A DNA stretch of 34,530 nt from Inquilinus limosus (GTDB lineage Bacteria; Pseudomonadota; Alphaproteobacteria; DSM-16000; Inquilinaceae): positions 1-34,530 of the forward strand of contig JAEKLZ010000192.1 in the NCBI GenBank assembly GCA_019508225.1. Direction: 5' to 3'. Shown here one piece after another: positions 1 to 8,791 of the stretch. Position numbers and translations under genes: made by a program. How positions within the stretch are numbered: position 1 is the first letter of the stretch; every line of letters begins with the position of its first letter. Below the pieces are notes generated by a model. It did not search any database, was not told where the DNA came from, and saw only the letters and a list, made by a program, of their open reading frames with translations.

Positions 1-1322
1 ACGAAGCGCGCCAACTCCTCGCCGCCCAGACGGCCGCCCCGCCGCAGCATGTCGGCCAGCAGGATCGGGAAGGCGCATTCGTCCATCTGCACCCCGTTCC
101 AATAGGGGGTGCCGTCGAGCCAGACATTCTGCGACCAGTGGCCGTCCGCCTCCTGGATCGCCTGCAGGTAGCCGAGGATCGCCTTGGCCTCGGCCACCGC
201 CCCGGCGGCCAGGAAGCCGCCCGCGGTCTCGACCAGGTCGCGCGGCCAGACCAGGTGGTAGCCGCCGAGATCCTCGTCGCCCTTGTGGAAGCCCCAGGGG
301 ATCGACAGCGAGGCGATGGTGGCACCGGGAAACTCGATGGTCTGGTGGCTGGCGAGGACCGCGGTGCTGGTGCGGTAGGCGGTGGCCGCTGAGCCGGCGG
401 TGCCGTCGAGCGGCAGCAGCCCGGCCTGCCAGCGCCGCCAGCCCTCGACATAGAGGTCGTGCGCGTCGGCGAAGCCGTTCTGCAGCCCGGCCAGGGCGTG
501 ATGCGCCGCCTCCTCCGGCCGCTCGCCGAAGCCGAGCGCCAGCAGGAAGCGGCCGCCGGGCGCCTGCGCCAGGTCGATCTCCCCGGCCAGGGCGATGTTG
601 CCGGATTCGGCGCGGCGCCAGGCCGGGTTCAGCTCGCCCCGCTGCGACAGTTGTTGCCAGCCATCCGAGACGCCGACATAGCCGACCGAGCGGGCGCGCC
701 ACGGCACCGAGGCGGCCAGCGCCAACGACACGCCGTCGGTGCCGCGGGCGAACAGCATCGGCGTGCCCTTGTAGTCGTCGACCCAGCCGGTGTTGTCGGC
801 GCCGGCATTGACCAGATGCGGCGCCAGCAGGGCGAACAGCCGGTGGTCCGTCGGCTCGCCCTCATGCAGCGTGAAGACGATCTCCTGCAGCAGCACCGGG
901 CCGCGCGGATTGGCCAGCACCGTCTTCTCGATCCGCCAGCGGCCGTCCAGCGCGGTGTTGACCATCTGGAAGGCGGGCACGCCGGCCTCGATCATCCGGG
1001 TCTCCGACCGCGCGTCGCGCTTCTCCTCCGCGAAATACCCATCCGGGCCGGTGACGATCAGCCCGAGGTCGCGGACGCAGGCGGTGTCGATTCGCGGGAA
1101 GTAGATCTCGTTCAGGATCCCGTGGCTGAGGGTGAACCAGACCCGGCTGGTGCCGGAGAGGGCGGTGCCGACCCCCGACTTGGCGCTGGAGGTCCACCGC
1201 GCCGGCCCGCCGGGCGCGCCCGGCGGCTGCTCACCTCGATCCAATCTCGTACCCTCCCCCGGCGCCCGATCGACGCGGCCCGGGCTTTCGGACTCGAAAC
1301 CGGCGCGCCAGGGGCGCACCAT
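1..1322 (-). CDS. Glucoamylase / glucodextranase-type glycoside hydrolase family 15 (partial, cut by left edge)
   Basis: This gene hydrolyses terminal glucose from alpha-glucans or related oligosaccharides if it acts like other GH15 enzymes. Translating the minus strand from the ATG at 1322 gives one open frame to base 1, about 440 residues, without the C-terminus. Near the start it reads ARWTSSAKSGVGTA, then SRVWFTLSHGILNEIYFPR, typical of the N-terminal beta-sandwich domain of bacterial glucoamylases. Later it reads GGYHLVWPRDLVE and VQMDECAFPILLADML, which match the GH15 catalytic (alpha/alpha)6 barrel; the QMDE glutamate lies where family members carry the general acid (from memory). A stop codon at 1332-1334 bounds the frame. 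A TTG at 1244 preceded by GGAGG is an alternative start and would remove about 26 residues. It is divergent from gnd with only 64 bp between, suggesting coupled control of glucan breakdown and the pentose phosphate genes. No signal peptide is obvious, so it is probably cytoplasmic. Confidence 0.85.
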   Translation of the reverse strand, partial: MVRPWRAGFESESPGRVDRAPGEGTRLDRGEQPPGAPGGPARWTSSAKSGVGTALSGTSRVWFTLSHGILNEIYFPRIDTACVRDLGLIVTGPDGYFAEEKRDARSETRMIEAGVPAFQMVNTALDGRWRIEKTVLANPRGPVLLQEIVFTLHEGEPTDHRLFALLAPHLVNAGADNTGWVDDYKGTPMLFARGTDGVSLALAASVPWRARSVGYVGVSDGWQQLSQRGELNPAWRRAESGNIALAGEIDLAQAPGGRFLLALGFGERPEEAAHHALAGLQNGFADAHDLYVEGWRRWQAGLLPLDGTAGSAATAYRTSTAVLASHQTIEFPGATIASLSIPWGFHKGDEDLGGYHLVWPRDLVETAGGFLAAGAVAEAKAILGYLQAIQEADGHWSQNVWLDGTPYWNGVQMDECAFPILLADMLRRGGRLGGEELARF

Positions 1323-1386
1323 CGGCGTGTTTCATGCGGTCTAGGCTAGCACCACCGCACCGGAAGAAAACGAGAGGATCGACGGA

Positions 1387-2370
1387 ATGCAGCTCGGGGT
1401 GATCGGATTGGGCCGCATGGGCGGCAACATCGCCCGGCGCCTGATGCGCGCCGGCCATGAATGCGTGGTCTTCGACCGCAGCGCCGAGGCCATCAAGGCG
1501 CTGGCCGAAGACGGGGCGAAGCCGGCCGCCGACCTGAAGGCGCTGGTGGCCGGGCTGACGGCGCCGCGCGCGGTCTGGGTGATGCTGCCGGCCGGGGCGC
1601 CGACCGAGGACACGGTGACGGCGCTGGCCGGCCTGCTGAGCCCCGGCGACATCATCATCGACGGCGGCAACAGCTTCTACAAGGACGACATCCGCCGCGC
1701 CGCGGCCTTGGAGCCGAAGGATCTGCACTATGTCGACGTCGGCACCTCCGGCGGCGTCTGGGGGCTGGAGCGCGGCTACTGCATGATGATCGGCGGCACC
1801 AAGGCCGCGGTCGATCACCTGGATCCGATCTTCTCGGTGCTGGCACCGGGCGTGGGCACGGTGGAGCGCACGCCGGGCCGCGAGGGCCGCGATCCGCGCG
1901 CCGAGAAGGGCTACATCCATGCGGGGCCGGCCGGCGCCGGGCACTTCGTCAAGATGGTGCACAACGGCATCGAATACGGGCTGATGCAGGCCTATGCCGA
2001 GGGCTTCGACATCCTCAAGAACAAGGATTCGAAAGAGCTGCCGGAGGCCGAGCGCTACAGCCTGAACCTGGCCGACATCGCCGAGGTGTGGCGCCGCGGC
2101 AGCGTCGTCTCCTCCTGGCTGCTCGACCTCAGCGCCATCGCCCTGGCCGAGAACGAGTCGCTGTCGAACTACACCGGCTCGGTCGCCGATTCCGGCGAGG
2201 GCCGCTGGACCATCATGGCGGCGCTGGAGGAAGCGGTGCCGGCCGACGTGCTGTCGACCGCCCTCTATGTCCGCTTCCGCTCGCGCCAGGAGCACACCTT
2301 CGGCGAGAAGCTGCTGTCGGCGATGCGCAACAAGTTCGGCGGTCATGTCGAACGGGCGGCGGGCGGCTGA
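1387..2370 (+). CDS. gnd: 6-phosphogluconate dehydrogenase, decarboxylating (short NAD-type)
   Basis: Oxidatively decarboxylates 6-phosphogluconate to ribulose 5-phosphate in the oxidative pentose phosphate pathway. The protein has 327 residues, the length of the short GndA/YqeC-type enzymes rather than the roughly 470 of the long E. coli type. The Rossmann motif [13 protein letters not shown] begins at residue 7. The substrate motif [19 protein letters not shown] spans about 119-137, and [14 protein letters not shown] (185-198) carries the catalytic Lys189, Asn193 and Glu196. The second strand ends VVFD with Asp30, which suggests NAD rather than NADP as cofactor; that is inference. A purine-rich GAGAGGA precedes the ATG. 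It is the first gene of a tight operon with zwf (3 bp gap) and a HAD phosphatase. Confidence 0.95.
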   Translation: MQLGVIGLGRMGGNIARRLMRAGHECVVFDRSAEAIKALAEDGAKPAADLKALVAGLTAPRAVWVMLPAGAPTEDTVTALAGLLSPGDIIIDGGNSFYKDDIRRAAALEPKDLHYVDVGTSGGVWGLERGYCMMIGGTKAAVDHLDPIFSVLAPGVGTVERTPGREGRDPRAEKGYIHAGPAGAGHFVKMVHNGIEYGLMQAYAEGFDILKNKDSKELPEAERYSLNLADIAEVWRRGSVVSSWLLDLSAIALAENESLSNYTGSVADSGEGRWTIMAALEEAVPADVLSTALYVRFRSRQEHTFGEKLLSAMRNKFGGHVERAAGG

Positions 2371-2373
2371 GCC

Positions 2374-3909
2374 ATGGCCGCGATGATCTCCCCCTCCCCC
2401 GCGAAGCCGGCCGGCACCCCGGCCGCGCCGCCCTGCACCTTCGTCATCTTCGGCGCCTCGGGGGATCTCACCGGCCGCCTGCTGACCCCCGCCTTGTACC
2501 ATCTGGAGCGCGAGGGGCTGCTGGATCCCGGCTTCGAGATCCTCGGCGTCGACCGGGTCGAAAACAATGACGAGGGCTTCCGCAAGACGTTGGGCGAGGC
2601 GCTGCACACGCTGGGCGCCGACGCCGAGCGCGGCATCGACGAGGCCGCCTGGAACCGGCTGGCGGCCGGCATCCACTACCTGACCGGCGACTTCGCCGAC
2701 CCGTCGACCTATCAGGCCCTGGCGGCGCATCTGGCCCAGCGCCAGCAGGCGACCGGCACGTCCAACGCGGTGTTCTACCTGGCGGTGGCGCCGCGCTTCT
2801 TCGCCCCGATCGCCACCGCGCTGTCGGCCGCCGGCCTGCTGGACGAGAGCGACGCCGGCTTCCGCCGGCTGATCGTGGAGAAGCCGTTCGGCACCGACCT
2901 GGCTTCGGCCCGCGACCTCAACGCCAGGTTGCTGGCTGTGGCCAGCGAGAAGCAGATCTACCGGATCGACCACTATCTCGGGAAGGAGACGGTCCAGAAC
3001 ATCATGGCCTTCCGGTTCGGCAACGGCATCTTCGAGCCGATCTGGAACCGCGACCATATCGAGTGCGTGCAGATCACCGCGGCCGAGACGGTGGGGGTGG
3101 AGCGGCGCGGCCGCTTCTACGACGCCACCGGGGCGCTGCGCGACATGGTGCCGAACCACCTGTTCCAGCTGCTGGCCATGACCGCGATGGAGGCACCGAA
3201 CTCCTTCGACGCCGACGCCGTGCGCACCGAGAAGGCCAAGGTGGTCGAGGCGGTGCGCGACCTGACGCCCGAGGACGCGGCCAAGGTGGTGGTGCGCGGC
3301 CAGTACGCCGCCGGCACGGTGATGGGCAAGCCGCGTGCCGCCTACCGCGACGAGCCGGACGTGGCGCCGGACAGCCGCACCGAGACCTTCGTCGCCATGA
3401 AGCTGGCGATCGACAATTGGCGCTGGTCGGGCGTGCCCTTCTACCTGCGCACCGGCAAGTCGCTGGCGGTGCGACGGACCGAGATCGCGATCCAGTTCAA
3501 GAAGGCGCCGGCGGTGCTGTTCCGCGACGCGGTCAACGCCCCGACGCCGAACCTGCTGGTGATCAGCATCCAGCCCGATGAGGGCATCTCGCTGCGCTTC
3601 GCCGCCAAGGTGCCGGGGCGCGAGATGCGGCTGGGCCAGGTCGAGATGGATTTCCGCTATGCCGAGCATTTCAAGGCGGAGCCGCAGACCGGGTACGAGA
3701 CGCTGATCTATGACTGCCTGACGGGCGACCCGACGCTATTCCAGCGCGCCGACAACATCGAGGCCGGCTGGTTCGAGGTGCAACAGATCCAAAATCTCTG
3801 GGCTGGGCTGACCGACCCACCTGACCTCTATCCGGCCGGCAGCGACGGCCCCGTCTGCGCCGACGAGCTGCTGGCGCGGGACGGGTACGCATGGCTGCCG
3901 CTGAGGTGA
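2374..3909 (+). CDS. zwf: Glucose-6-phosphate 1-dehydrogenase
   Basis: Oxidises glucose 6-phosphate to 6-phosphogluconolactone with reduction of NAD(P), the entry step to the pentose phosphate and Entner-Doudoroff pathways. At 511 residues it is full length. FVIFGASGDLTGRLL near residue 23 is the dinucleotide-binding motif, LIVEKPFGTDL is the conserved EKPxG block, and RIDHYLGKE at 197-205 is the family active-site signature containing the substrate-binding Lys and His. The ATG lies 3 bp after the gnd stop, and the 3' end overlaps the next gene. No 6-phosphogluconolactonase (pgl) gene follows, unlike many zwf operons; the downstream partner is a HAD phosphatase. Nothing suggests damage. Confidence 0.97.
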   Translation: MAAMISPSPAKPAGTPAAPPCTFVIFGASGDLTGRLLTPALYHLEREGLLDPGFEILGVDRVENNDEGFRKTLGEALHTLGADAERGIDEAAWNRLAAGIHYLTGDFADPSTYQALAAHLAQRQQATGTSNAVFYLAVAPRFFAPIATALSAAGLLDESDAGFRRLIVEKPFGTDLASARDLNARLLAVASEKQIYRIDHYLGKETVQNIMAFRFGNGIFEPIWNRDHIECVQITAAETVGVERRGRFYDATGALRDMVPNHLFQLLAMTAMEAPNSFDADAVRTEKAKVVEAVRDLTPEDAAKVVVRGQYAAGTVMGKPRAAYRDEPDVAPDSRTETFVAMKLAIDNWRWSGVPFYLRTGKSLAVRRTEIAIQFKKAPAVLFRDAVNAPTPNLLVISIQPDEGISLRFAAKVPGREMRLGQVEMDFRYAEHFKAEPQTGYETLIYDCLTGDPTLFQRADNIEAGWFEVQQIQNLWAGLTDPPDLYPAGSDGPVCADELLARDGYAWLPLR

Positions 3910-4736
3910 GCACCCCCGCCGGGCGCATCGCCCTGCTGATCTCCGATGTCGACGGCACGCTGGCCGACCCGGACAAGGTGGTGACCCCGGCCTCAGTGGC
4001 GGCGGTGCGCCGGCTGCGTGACGCCGGCATCGGCTTCTCGATCGTCTCCAGCCGGCCGCCGCGCGGCCTGTCGGGGCTGATCGCGCAGCTGGGCCTGACC
4101 CTGCCGCTGGGCGGCTTCAACGGCGGCACCATCTTTCGGCCCGACATGAGCGTGGTGTCGGCGCTGACGGTGCCGGAGCCGGCGGCGCGGATCGCGCTGG
4201 CGACGCTGCGCCGCTTCGGCGCCGATCCCTGGGTGTTCGCCGACAACCAGTGGATCGCGACCGATCCGGACGGGGAGTATGTGCCGCTGGAGCGGCGCAC
4301 GGTGGGGTTCGAGCCGACCATCGTCGCCGATCTCGATCCCTATCTGGCGCGCGCCGGCAAGATCGTCGGCGCCTCCGGTGACTTCGAGGGACTGGCGCGC
4401 TGCGAAGCGGAGCTGCGGGGCCTGCTGGGCGGCAGCGCCATCGCCGCCCGGTCGCAGCGCTACTATCTCGACATCAACCACCCCGAGGCCGACAAGGGCC
4501 ATGCGGTCGGCCGCATCGCCGCCGCGGCGGGGGTGGACCCGGCCGCGGTCGCGGTGATCGGCGACGCCGCCAACGACGTGCCGATGTTCAAGGCCGCCGG
4601 GCTGTCGATCGCCATGGGCAACGCCATCGACGAGGTGAAGGCGCTGGCCGATTTCGTCACCGCCGGGAACGACGCCGAGGGCTTTGCCCAGGCGGTGGAC
4701 CGGTTCCTGCTGCCGCAGGCGGCGCGAACCGAGTAG
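3891..4736 (+). CDS. Cof-type HAD-superfamily phosphatase
   Basis: A soluble sugar-phosphate-type phosphatase of the haloacid dehalogenase superfamily, Cof/IIB subfamily. Motif I is LISDVDGTL with nucleophile Asp19 and acid/base Asp21; SIVSSRPP is motif II; KGHAVG supplies the motif III Lys; GDAANDVPMFKAAG from about residue 224 is motif IV. The C2-type cap lies between. Length 281 residues is normal. The ATG at 3891 overlaps the zwf 3' end by 19 bases. A GTG at 3906 would give a GTGA stop-start overlap with zwf and is an equally plausible start, losing only five residues. Its place after gnd-zwf suggests a sugar-phosphate substrate, but family members are promiscuous and the real substrate cannot be read from sequence. 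Its TAG stop lies within a dispersed repeat. Confidence 0.9.
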   Translation: MAAAEVSTPAGRIALLISDVDGTLADPDKVVTPASVAAVRRLRDAGIGFSIVSSRPPRGLSGLIAQLGLTLPLGGFNGGTIFRPDMSVVSALTVPEPAARIALATLRRFGADPWVFADNQWIATDPDGEYVPLERRTVGFEPTIVADLDPYLARAGKIVGASGDFEGLARCEAELRGLLGGSAIAARSQRYYLDINHPEADKGHAVGRIAAAAGVDPAAVAVIGDAANDVPMFKAAGLSIAMGNAIDEVKALADFVTAGNDAEGFAQAVDRFLLPQAARTE

Positions 4737-4815
4737 GTTGGGTTCGCGATCGCGAACCCAACATTCGGCGTCGAGGCAGACAACGTTGGGTTCGCCACAG
4801 GCGAACCCAACCTAC
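4733..4815. repeat. 83-bp double-hairpin dispersed repeat, copy 1 (family A)
   Basis: The element starts GTAGGTTGGGTTCGC and ends GCGAACCCAACCTAC. It contains two consecutive hairpins, a perfect palindrome TTGGGTTCGCG/CGCGAACCCAA and TTGGGTTCGCC..GGCGAACCCAA, separated by about 20 unconserved bases. A second copy of exactly the same length lies at 14409-14491. It sits between convergent genes and could end transcription in both directions. The TAG in GTAGG is the stop codon of the HAD gene on the plus strand, and the TAG read from CCTAC is the stop codon of the M20 gene on the minus strand. It resembles REP/BIME-type elements that RAYT transposases mobilise; that link is inference. Confidence 0.9.
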
Positions 4816-6200
4816 GGCCGGGGAGCGCCCGCCTCGCCCAGATCCCAGAACAGCCCCGTCATCATCTGCAGCCCTTCACGAGCCAGCGGGGCCAGCAGGT
4901 GCTCGTCCGGGCCGTGCTGGCGGCAGCCGCCATAGGAGTGCGGCACCCAGACCGTGGCCAGGCCGAGCGTGCCGGCGAAGACCTCGTTCGGCAGCGACCC
5001 GCCGACATTCGGCAGCACCATCGGCACAGCACCGGTGGTGGCGGCGATCGAGGCGGCGGCCCAGCGCGCCCAGGCATCGTCGGGGTCGAGCCGCGTCGCC
5101 AGCATCGGCGTGCCGGATCCGCTGACCTCGATACCGTGGAAGCCTTGTGCTTCCAGATAAGCACTCACCGTTCCAGGCAGGTCCGAGACATCAGTGCCGA
5201 CGACGAAGCGCAGCTGGCAATGCACCCGGGCGGCGGGCGGAATCGCGTTCTGCGGCGCGTCCGGCGTGCCGGCGGTGAAGGCCAGCACCTCCAGCGCATT
5301 CCAGCCGAACACCCGCTCGGCCGGGCTCAGCCCCGGCTCGCCCCAGCCCTCGGCCAAAGGCGCGCCCTCGGCGTCGCGGGCGATGGCGACATCCGCCAGG
5401 GCCCGGCGCACCGAATCCGGCACCGGCGGCGGCCGCAGCCCGGGCACGCGGATGGCGCCGCGGGCATCGACCAGCGCCGCGACGGCATTGGCCAGGATGG
5501 TGGCCGGGTTGGGCAGCAGCCCGCCCCAATTGCCGGAATGGTGGCTGCCCTCGCGCAGATCCAGGCGCAGGTCGAAATTGATCACGCCGCGGGTGCCGAG
5601 CGCGATCATCGGCCGACCAACGTCCAGCCGCGGTCCGTCCGAGGCGATCAGCACGTCGGCGGCCAGCAGGTCGCGGTTGGCGGCGCAGATCTCGTCCAGG
5701 CCGGGCGAGCCGATCTCCTCGCTGGTCTCGACCAGGAAGGCCATGTTGAAGCCGAGCCGGCCGCCGCGGGCCTGCAGCACCTGCTCGATGGCGGCGATGT
5801 TGATCGAATGCTGGCCCTTGTTGTCGGCAGTGCCGCGGCCGTACCAGCGGTCGCCCTCGACCGTGATGCGCCACGGGTCGAGCCCGGCCCGCCAGCGCTC
5901 GGGCGCGCCCAGCACCACGTCGCCATGGCCGTAGCACAGCACGCCGGGCAGGCCGTCGCCCTCCTGCCGCCGGGCGATCAGCGCCGGGGCGTCGGGCGCG
6001 GCCGGGTTGGGCACCAGGTGCAGCTCGAAGCCGAGCCGGGCCAGGCTGGGCCCGATCTCGCGCTGCAGGTAGTCGAGCAGCGGCGCGCGGTCGGCCGCCT
6101 GGCTCTCGGTGCGGATGCCGATGCGGCGGTCGAGATCGGCCCTGAAGCCGCCCTCGTCGAAATAGCGCGCCGCGCCGGCGATCGCCACGTCCCGTGTCAT
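4812..6200 (-). CDS. M20 family metallohydrolase (dipeptidase / ArgE-DapE-like)
   Basis: A cytoplasmic di-zinc hydrolase of the M20/M28 clan, probably cleaving a dipeptide or N-acyl amino acid. The 462-residue protein has the expected metal ligands: His92 and Asp94 in CYGHGDVV, bridging Asp126 in GRGTADNKGQ, catalytic Glu161 with ligand Glu162 in ETSEEIGSPG, and the C-terminal His429 in QHGPDEH. The lid/dimerisation domain falls between about residues 200 and 330 (GTRGVINFDLRLDLREG, HHSGNWGG). The start is the ATG at 6200 because GGAGG lies just upstream and MTRDVAIAG begins the homologous region; the open frame continues upstream only through a repeat. It is codirectional with the upstream S-oxide reductase gene but separated from it by 186 bp holding repeat family B. 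The exact substrate is unknown. Confidence 0.92.
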   Translation of the reverse strand: MTRDVAIAGAARYFDEGGFRADLDRRIGIRTESQAADRAPLLDYLQREIGPSLARLGFELHLVPNPAAPDAPALIARRQEGDGLPGVLCYGHGDVVLGAPERWRAGLDPWRITVEGDRWYGRGTADNKGQHSINIAAIEQVLQARGGRLGFNMAFLVETSEEIGSPGLDEICAANRDLLAADVLIASDGPRLDVGRPMIALGTRGVINFDLRLDLREGSHHSGNWGGLLPNPATILANAVAALVDARGAIRVPGLRPPPVPDSVRRALADVAIARDAEGAPLAEGWGEPGLSPAERVFGWNALEVLAFTAGTPDAPQNAIPPAARVHCQLRFVVGTDVSDLPGTVSAYLEAQGFHGIEVSGSGTPMLATRLDPDDAWARWAAASIAATTGAVPMVLPNVGGSLPNEVFAGTLGLATVWVPHSYGGCRQHGPDEHLLAPLAREGLQMMTGLFWDLGEAGAPRP

Positions 6201-6228
6201 GCCTGCCTCCGCTGTCCAAACCGTTCTA

Positions 6229-6363
6229 TTGCCTCTCCCGCTCGCGGGAGAGGTCGGAGACGCGAAGCGGCTCCGGGTGAGGGCCCTTTGTCGAGGCCCG
6301 GACCAGCCCTCACCCGGTCTCGCTGACGCGAGCCCGACCTCTCCCGCCAGGCGGGAGAGGCAA
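6229..6363. repeat. 135-bp nested palindromic repeat, MITE-like (family B)
   Basis: The ends are inverted repeats, TTGCCTCTCCCG on the left and CGGGAGAGGCAA on the right. Inside, each arm holds its own small hairpin (CCTCTCCCGC..GCGGGAGAGG), then a GGTCGG/CCGACC pair and CCGGGTGAGGG paired with CCCTCACCCGG. The whole element can fold as one large branched stem on either strand. It lies between two minus-strand genes, downstream of the S-oxide reductase stop. Near-identical CCTCTCCC...CCCTCACCC palindromes are common in alphaproteobacterial intergenic DNA (general knowledge). No ORF of its own is supportable. Confidence 0.85.
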
Positions 6364-6386
6364 CACAAAACTAGGCTATGGAGCCC

Positions 6387-8714
6387 CTACTCCGCCGCCT
6401 CGGCCTTGGGATCCAGGATCACCGGCAGGTCGAAGGCGGTGACGCGCGGCGCCGGGCCTTCGAGCCTGGCGATCTCGACCAGGCAGGTGTGGGCGCTGAC
6501 GCCCTGGCCCAACCGCGAGGTGCCCTTGTCGCGGGTCAGGACGTTCGGGTTGCCGTGCTTGCACATCGCCCCGACCTCGCCCGGCACTTCCGGGTCGTAC
6601 CAGGCGCCGGTGGCGAGCTGGATCACGCCTTGCATCACCCGGTCGGTGACCAGCGCCCCGGCCAGGCAGGCGCCGCGGTCGTTGAACAGCCGCACCACGT
6701 CGCCGTCCTGGATGCCGCGGGCGGCGGCGTCGGCCGGGTGGATCCAGACCGGCTCGCGGTCCGCCACCTTCTCGCTGCGGCTGGTCACACCGGCGTCGAG
6801 CTGGCTGTGCAGCCGGGTCTTCGGCTGGTTCGAGATCAGGTGCAGCGGGAAGCGCTCGGTCTCCGGCGCGCCCAGCCATTCCGCCGGCTCCAGCCACGTC
6901 GGGTGACCCGGGCAGTCATCATAGCCGAAGCCGGCGATGCGGTCGGAGAAGATCTCGATCCGGCCGCTCGGCGTCGGCAGCTTGTTGGCCACCGGGTCGG
7001 CGCGGAAGGCCTGCAGCAGGATCTTCGGCTTCTCCGACAGCGGCAGCTCGACATGGCCGATCTCCCAGAACTCCTGGAAACCCGGCAGCTCGATCCCCGC
7101 CTCGGCGGCGGTGCGGCGGTCGGTCTCGTAGAAGGACTGGACCCAGCCCATCTCGTCGCGGCCCTCGGTGAAGGTCTCGCGGGCGCCGGCCCGGTCCGAC
7201 AGCTCGGTCAGGATGTCGAAGTCGCTGCGCGCCTGGCCGACCGGCGGGATCGCCTGCGGCATGGCCAGGATGTAGGGATCGCGCGCGGCGCCGCCGATGT
7301 CGTTGCGCTCGAAGGTGGTGGTGGCCGGCAGCACGATGTCGGCGCGGCGGGCGACCGGGGTCCACCACGGCTCCTGCACGATCACCGTCTCCGGCTTCGC
7401 CCAGGCGCGCAGCAGGCGGTTCAGGTCCTGGTGGTGGTGGAACGGGTTGCCGCCGGCCCAGTAGACCAGCTTGATGTCGGGATAGGTGATACGGTGGCCG
7501 TTGTAGTCGTCGGTCTCGCCCGGCCGCAGCAGCAGGTCGGAGATGCGGGCGACCGGGATGTAGCGGCCGGTCGGGTTCGGGCCCGGGATGATCCGGCTGC
7601 GGCTGCGGCCGTCGCTGGCCGAGCCGACATTGGCCTCGGCGCCGTAGCCGTAGCCGATGCCGCCGCCGGGCAGGCCGATCTGGCCCAGCATCGCCGCCAG
7701 CACCGTACCCATCCAGTAGGGCTGCTCGCCATGGTCGCCGCGCTGCAGCGACCAGCTGAGGCTGATCATGGTGCGCTGCGACGCCATGCGCCGCGCCAGG
7801 TCGCGGATGGTGGCGGCGGACAGGCCGGAGATCGCGGCGGCCCAGTCGGCGTCCTTCGGGGCGCCGTCGGACTGGCCCATGAGATAGGGCAGGAAGCGGT
7901 CGAAGCCGGTGGTGTAGCGGTCGACGAAGGCGCGGTCGTACCGACCCTCGGCCACCAGCGTGTGGGCCAAGCCCAGCATGATCGCGGTGTCGGTGTTCGG
8001 CCGCGGCGCCAGCCATTCGGCCCCCGCCTCCTCCGCCATGTCGTCGCGCACCGGGCCGATATAGACGAACTGCACCCCGGCCTCGCGGCTGCGGCGGTTC
8101 CAGTCGCGCTGCTGGTGCTTGCCGGTGCCGCCGGAGGCGATCTGGCTGTTGCGCGGCGGCATGCCGCCGAAGGCCACGACCAGCCGGCCGTCGCTGGCGA
8201 TGCTGCGCCAGTCGGTGGTCTCGGTCAGCACCCGGTTGAAGTCGCCGATGATGTGCGGGATCAGCGGCAGGGCGGCGCCGAAGCTGTAGTTGTTGACCGA
8301 GGCGGTGAAGCCGCCGGTGAAGCCCAGCATCCGGCGCAGCAGGGTCGGCGCGTTGTGCAGCCGGCCGGCGCTGCCCCAGCCGTAGCTGCCGCCGTAGATC
8401 GCCTCGGGGCCGTGCTCGGTCCGCACCCGCTCCAGCTCGCCCGCCACCAGCTCCAGCGCCGTCTCCCACGACACCGGCACGAAGGCGTCGGCGCCGCGGC
8501 GGCTGCCGTCGCTGTGGTGCCGGTCGGCCAGCCAGCCGGCCCGGACCATCGGCTGCGAGACGCGCAGGTTGCTGTGCACCATGCCGGGCAGCGAGTTGAT
8601 GATCGGCGACGGGTCGATGTCGCTGGCATAGGGCTGGATGCCGACCATCTTGTCGCCCTCGACGACGGCCATGACGGCGCCGTAGTGGCTGGAGGACGGG
8701 CTCAGACGGGGCAC
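6387..8714 (-). CDS. bisC: Molybdopterin S/N-oxide reductase, biotin sulfoxide reductase type
   Basis: A Mo-bis-MGD enzyme of the DMSO/TMAO/biotin sulfoxide reductase family, probably reducing S-oxides such as biotin sulfoxide. From the GTG at 8714 it is 775 residues. AIYGGSYGWGSAGRLHN carries Tyr111 and Trp113, and the Ser144 of NNYSFGAA sits where the Mo-ligating serine lies in DMSO reductases. Further blocks include YWAGGNPFHHHQDLNRL and the C-terminal molydopterin dinucleotide-binding domain with HLISNQPKTRLHSQLD. Tyr beside Trp is the DMSO/biotin-sulfoxide pattern; E. coli TorA lacks that tyrosine (from memory). There is no Tat signal or N-terminal Cys cluster, so it should be cytoplasmic and without an Fe-S site. 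The GTG has AGGAG about 7 bases upstream; a TTG at 8741 is less likely. Confidence 0.9.
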   Translation of the reverse strand: MPRLSPSSSHYGAVMAVVEGDKMVGIQPYASDIDPSPIINSLPGMVHSNLRVSQPMVRAGWLADRHHSDGSRRGADAFVPVSWETALELVAGELERVRTEHGPEAIYGGSYGWGSAGRLHNAPTLLRRMLGFTGGFTASVNNYSFGAALPLIPHIIGDFNRVLTETTDWRSIASDGRLVVAFGGMPPRNSQIASGGTGKHQQRDWNRRSREAGVQFVYIGPVRDDMAEEAGAEWLAPRPNTDTAIMLGLAHTLVAEGRYDRAFVDRYTTGFDRFLPYLMGQSDGAPKDADWAAAISGLSAATIRDLARRMASQRTMISLSWSLQRGDHGEQPYWMGTVLAAMLGQIGLPGGGIGYGYGAEANVGSASDGRSRSRIIPGPNPTGRYIPVARISDLLLRPGETDDYNGHRITYPDIKLVYWAGGNPFHHHQDLNRLLRAWAKPETVIVQEPWWTPVARRADIVLPATTTFERNDIGGAARDPYILAMPQAIPPVGQARSDFDILTELSDRAGARETFTEGRDEMGWVQSFYETDRRTAAEAGIELPGFQEFWEIGHVELPLSEKPKILLQAFRADPVANKLPTPSGRIEIFSDRIAGFGYDDCPGHPTWLEPAEWLGAPETERFPLHLISNQPKTRLHSQLDAGVTSRSEKVADREPVWIHPADAAARGIQDGDVVRLFNDRGACLAGALVTDRVMQGVIQLATGAWYDPEVPGEVGAMCKHGNPNVLTRDKGTSRLGQGVSAHTCLVEIARLEGPAPRVTAFDLPVILDPKAEAAE

Positions 8715-8791
8715 GGCAGGTCTCCTGGTCGATCGCGGCAAGCAGCCCAGATGGTCGCAGCCGAAATCGCCGCGTCAACCGGATTTCCGTC

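Noticed and set aside
1231-3669. An 812-residue open frame on the minus strand
   Set aside because: It is antisense to gnd and zwf, whose motifs are intact. Its translation is low-complexity (His, Arg, Gln, Gly) with no recognisable domain, typical of antisense in GC-rich DNA.
6201-6368. A 56-residue N-terminal extension of the M20 protein
   Set aside because: It translates the dispersed palindrome, while the ATG at 6200 has a ribosome site and begins the homologous part.
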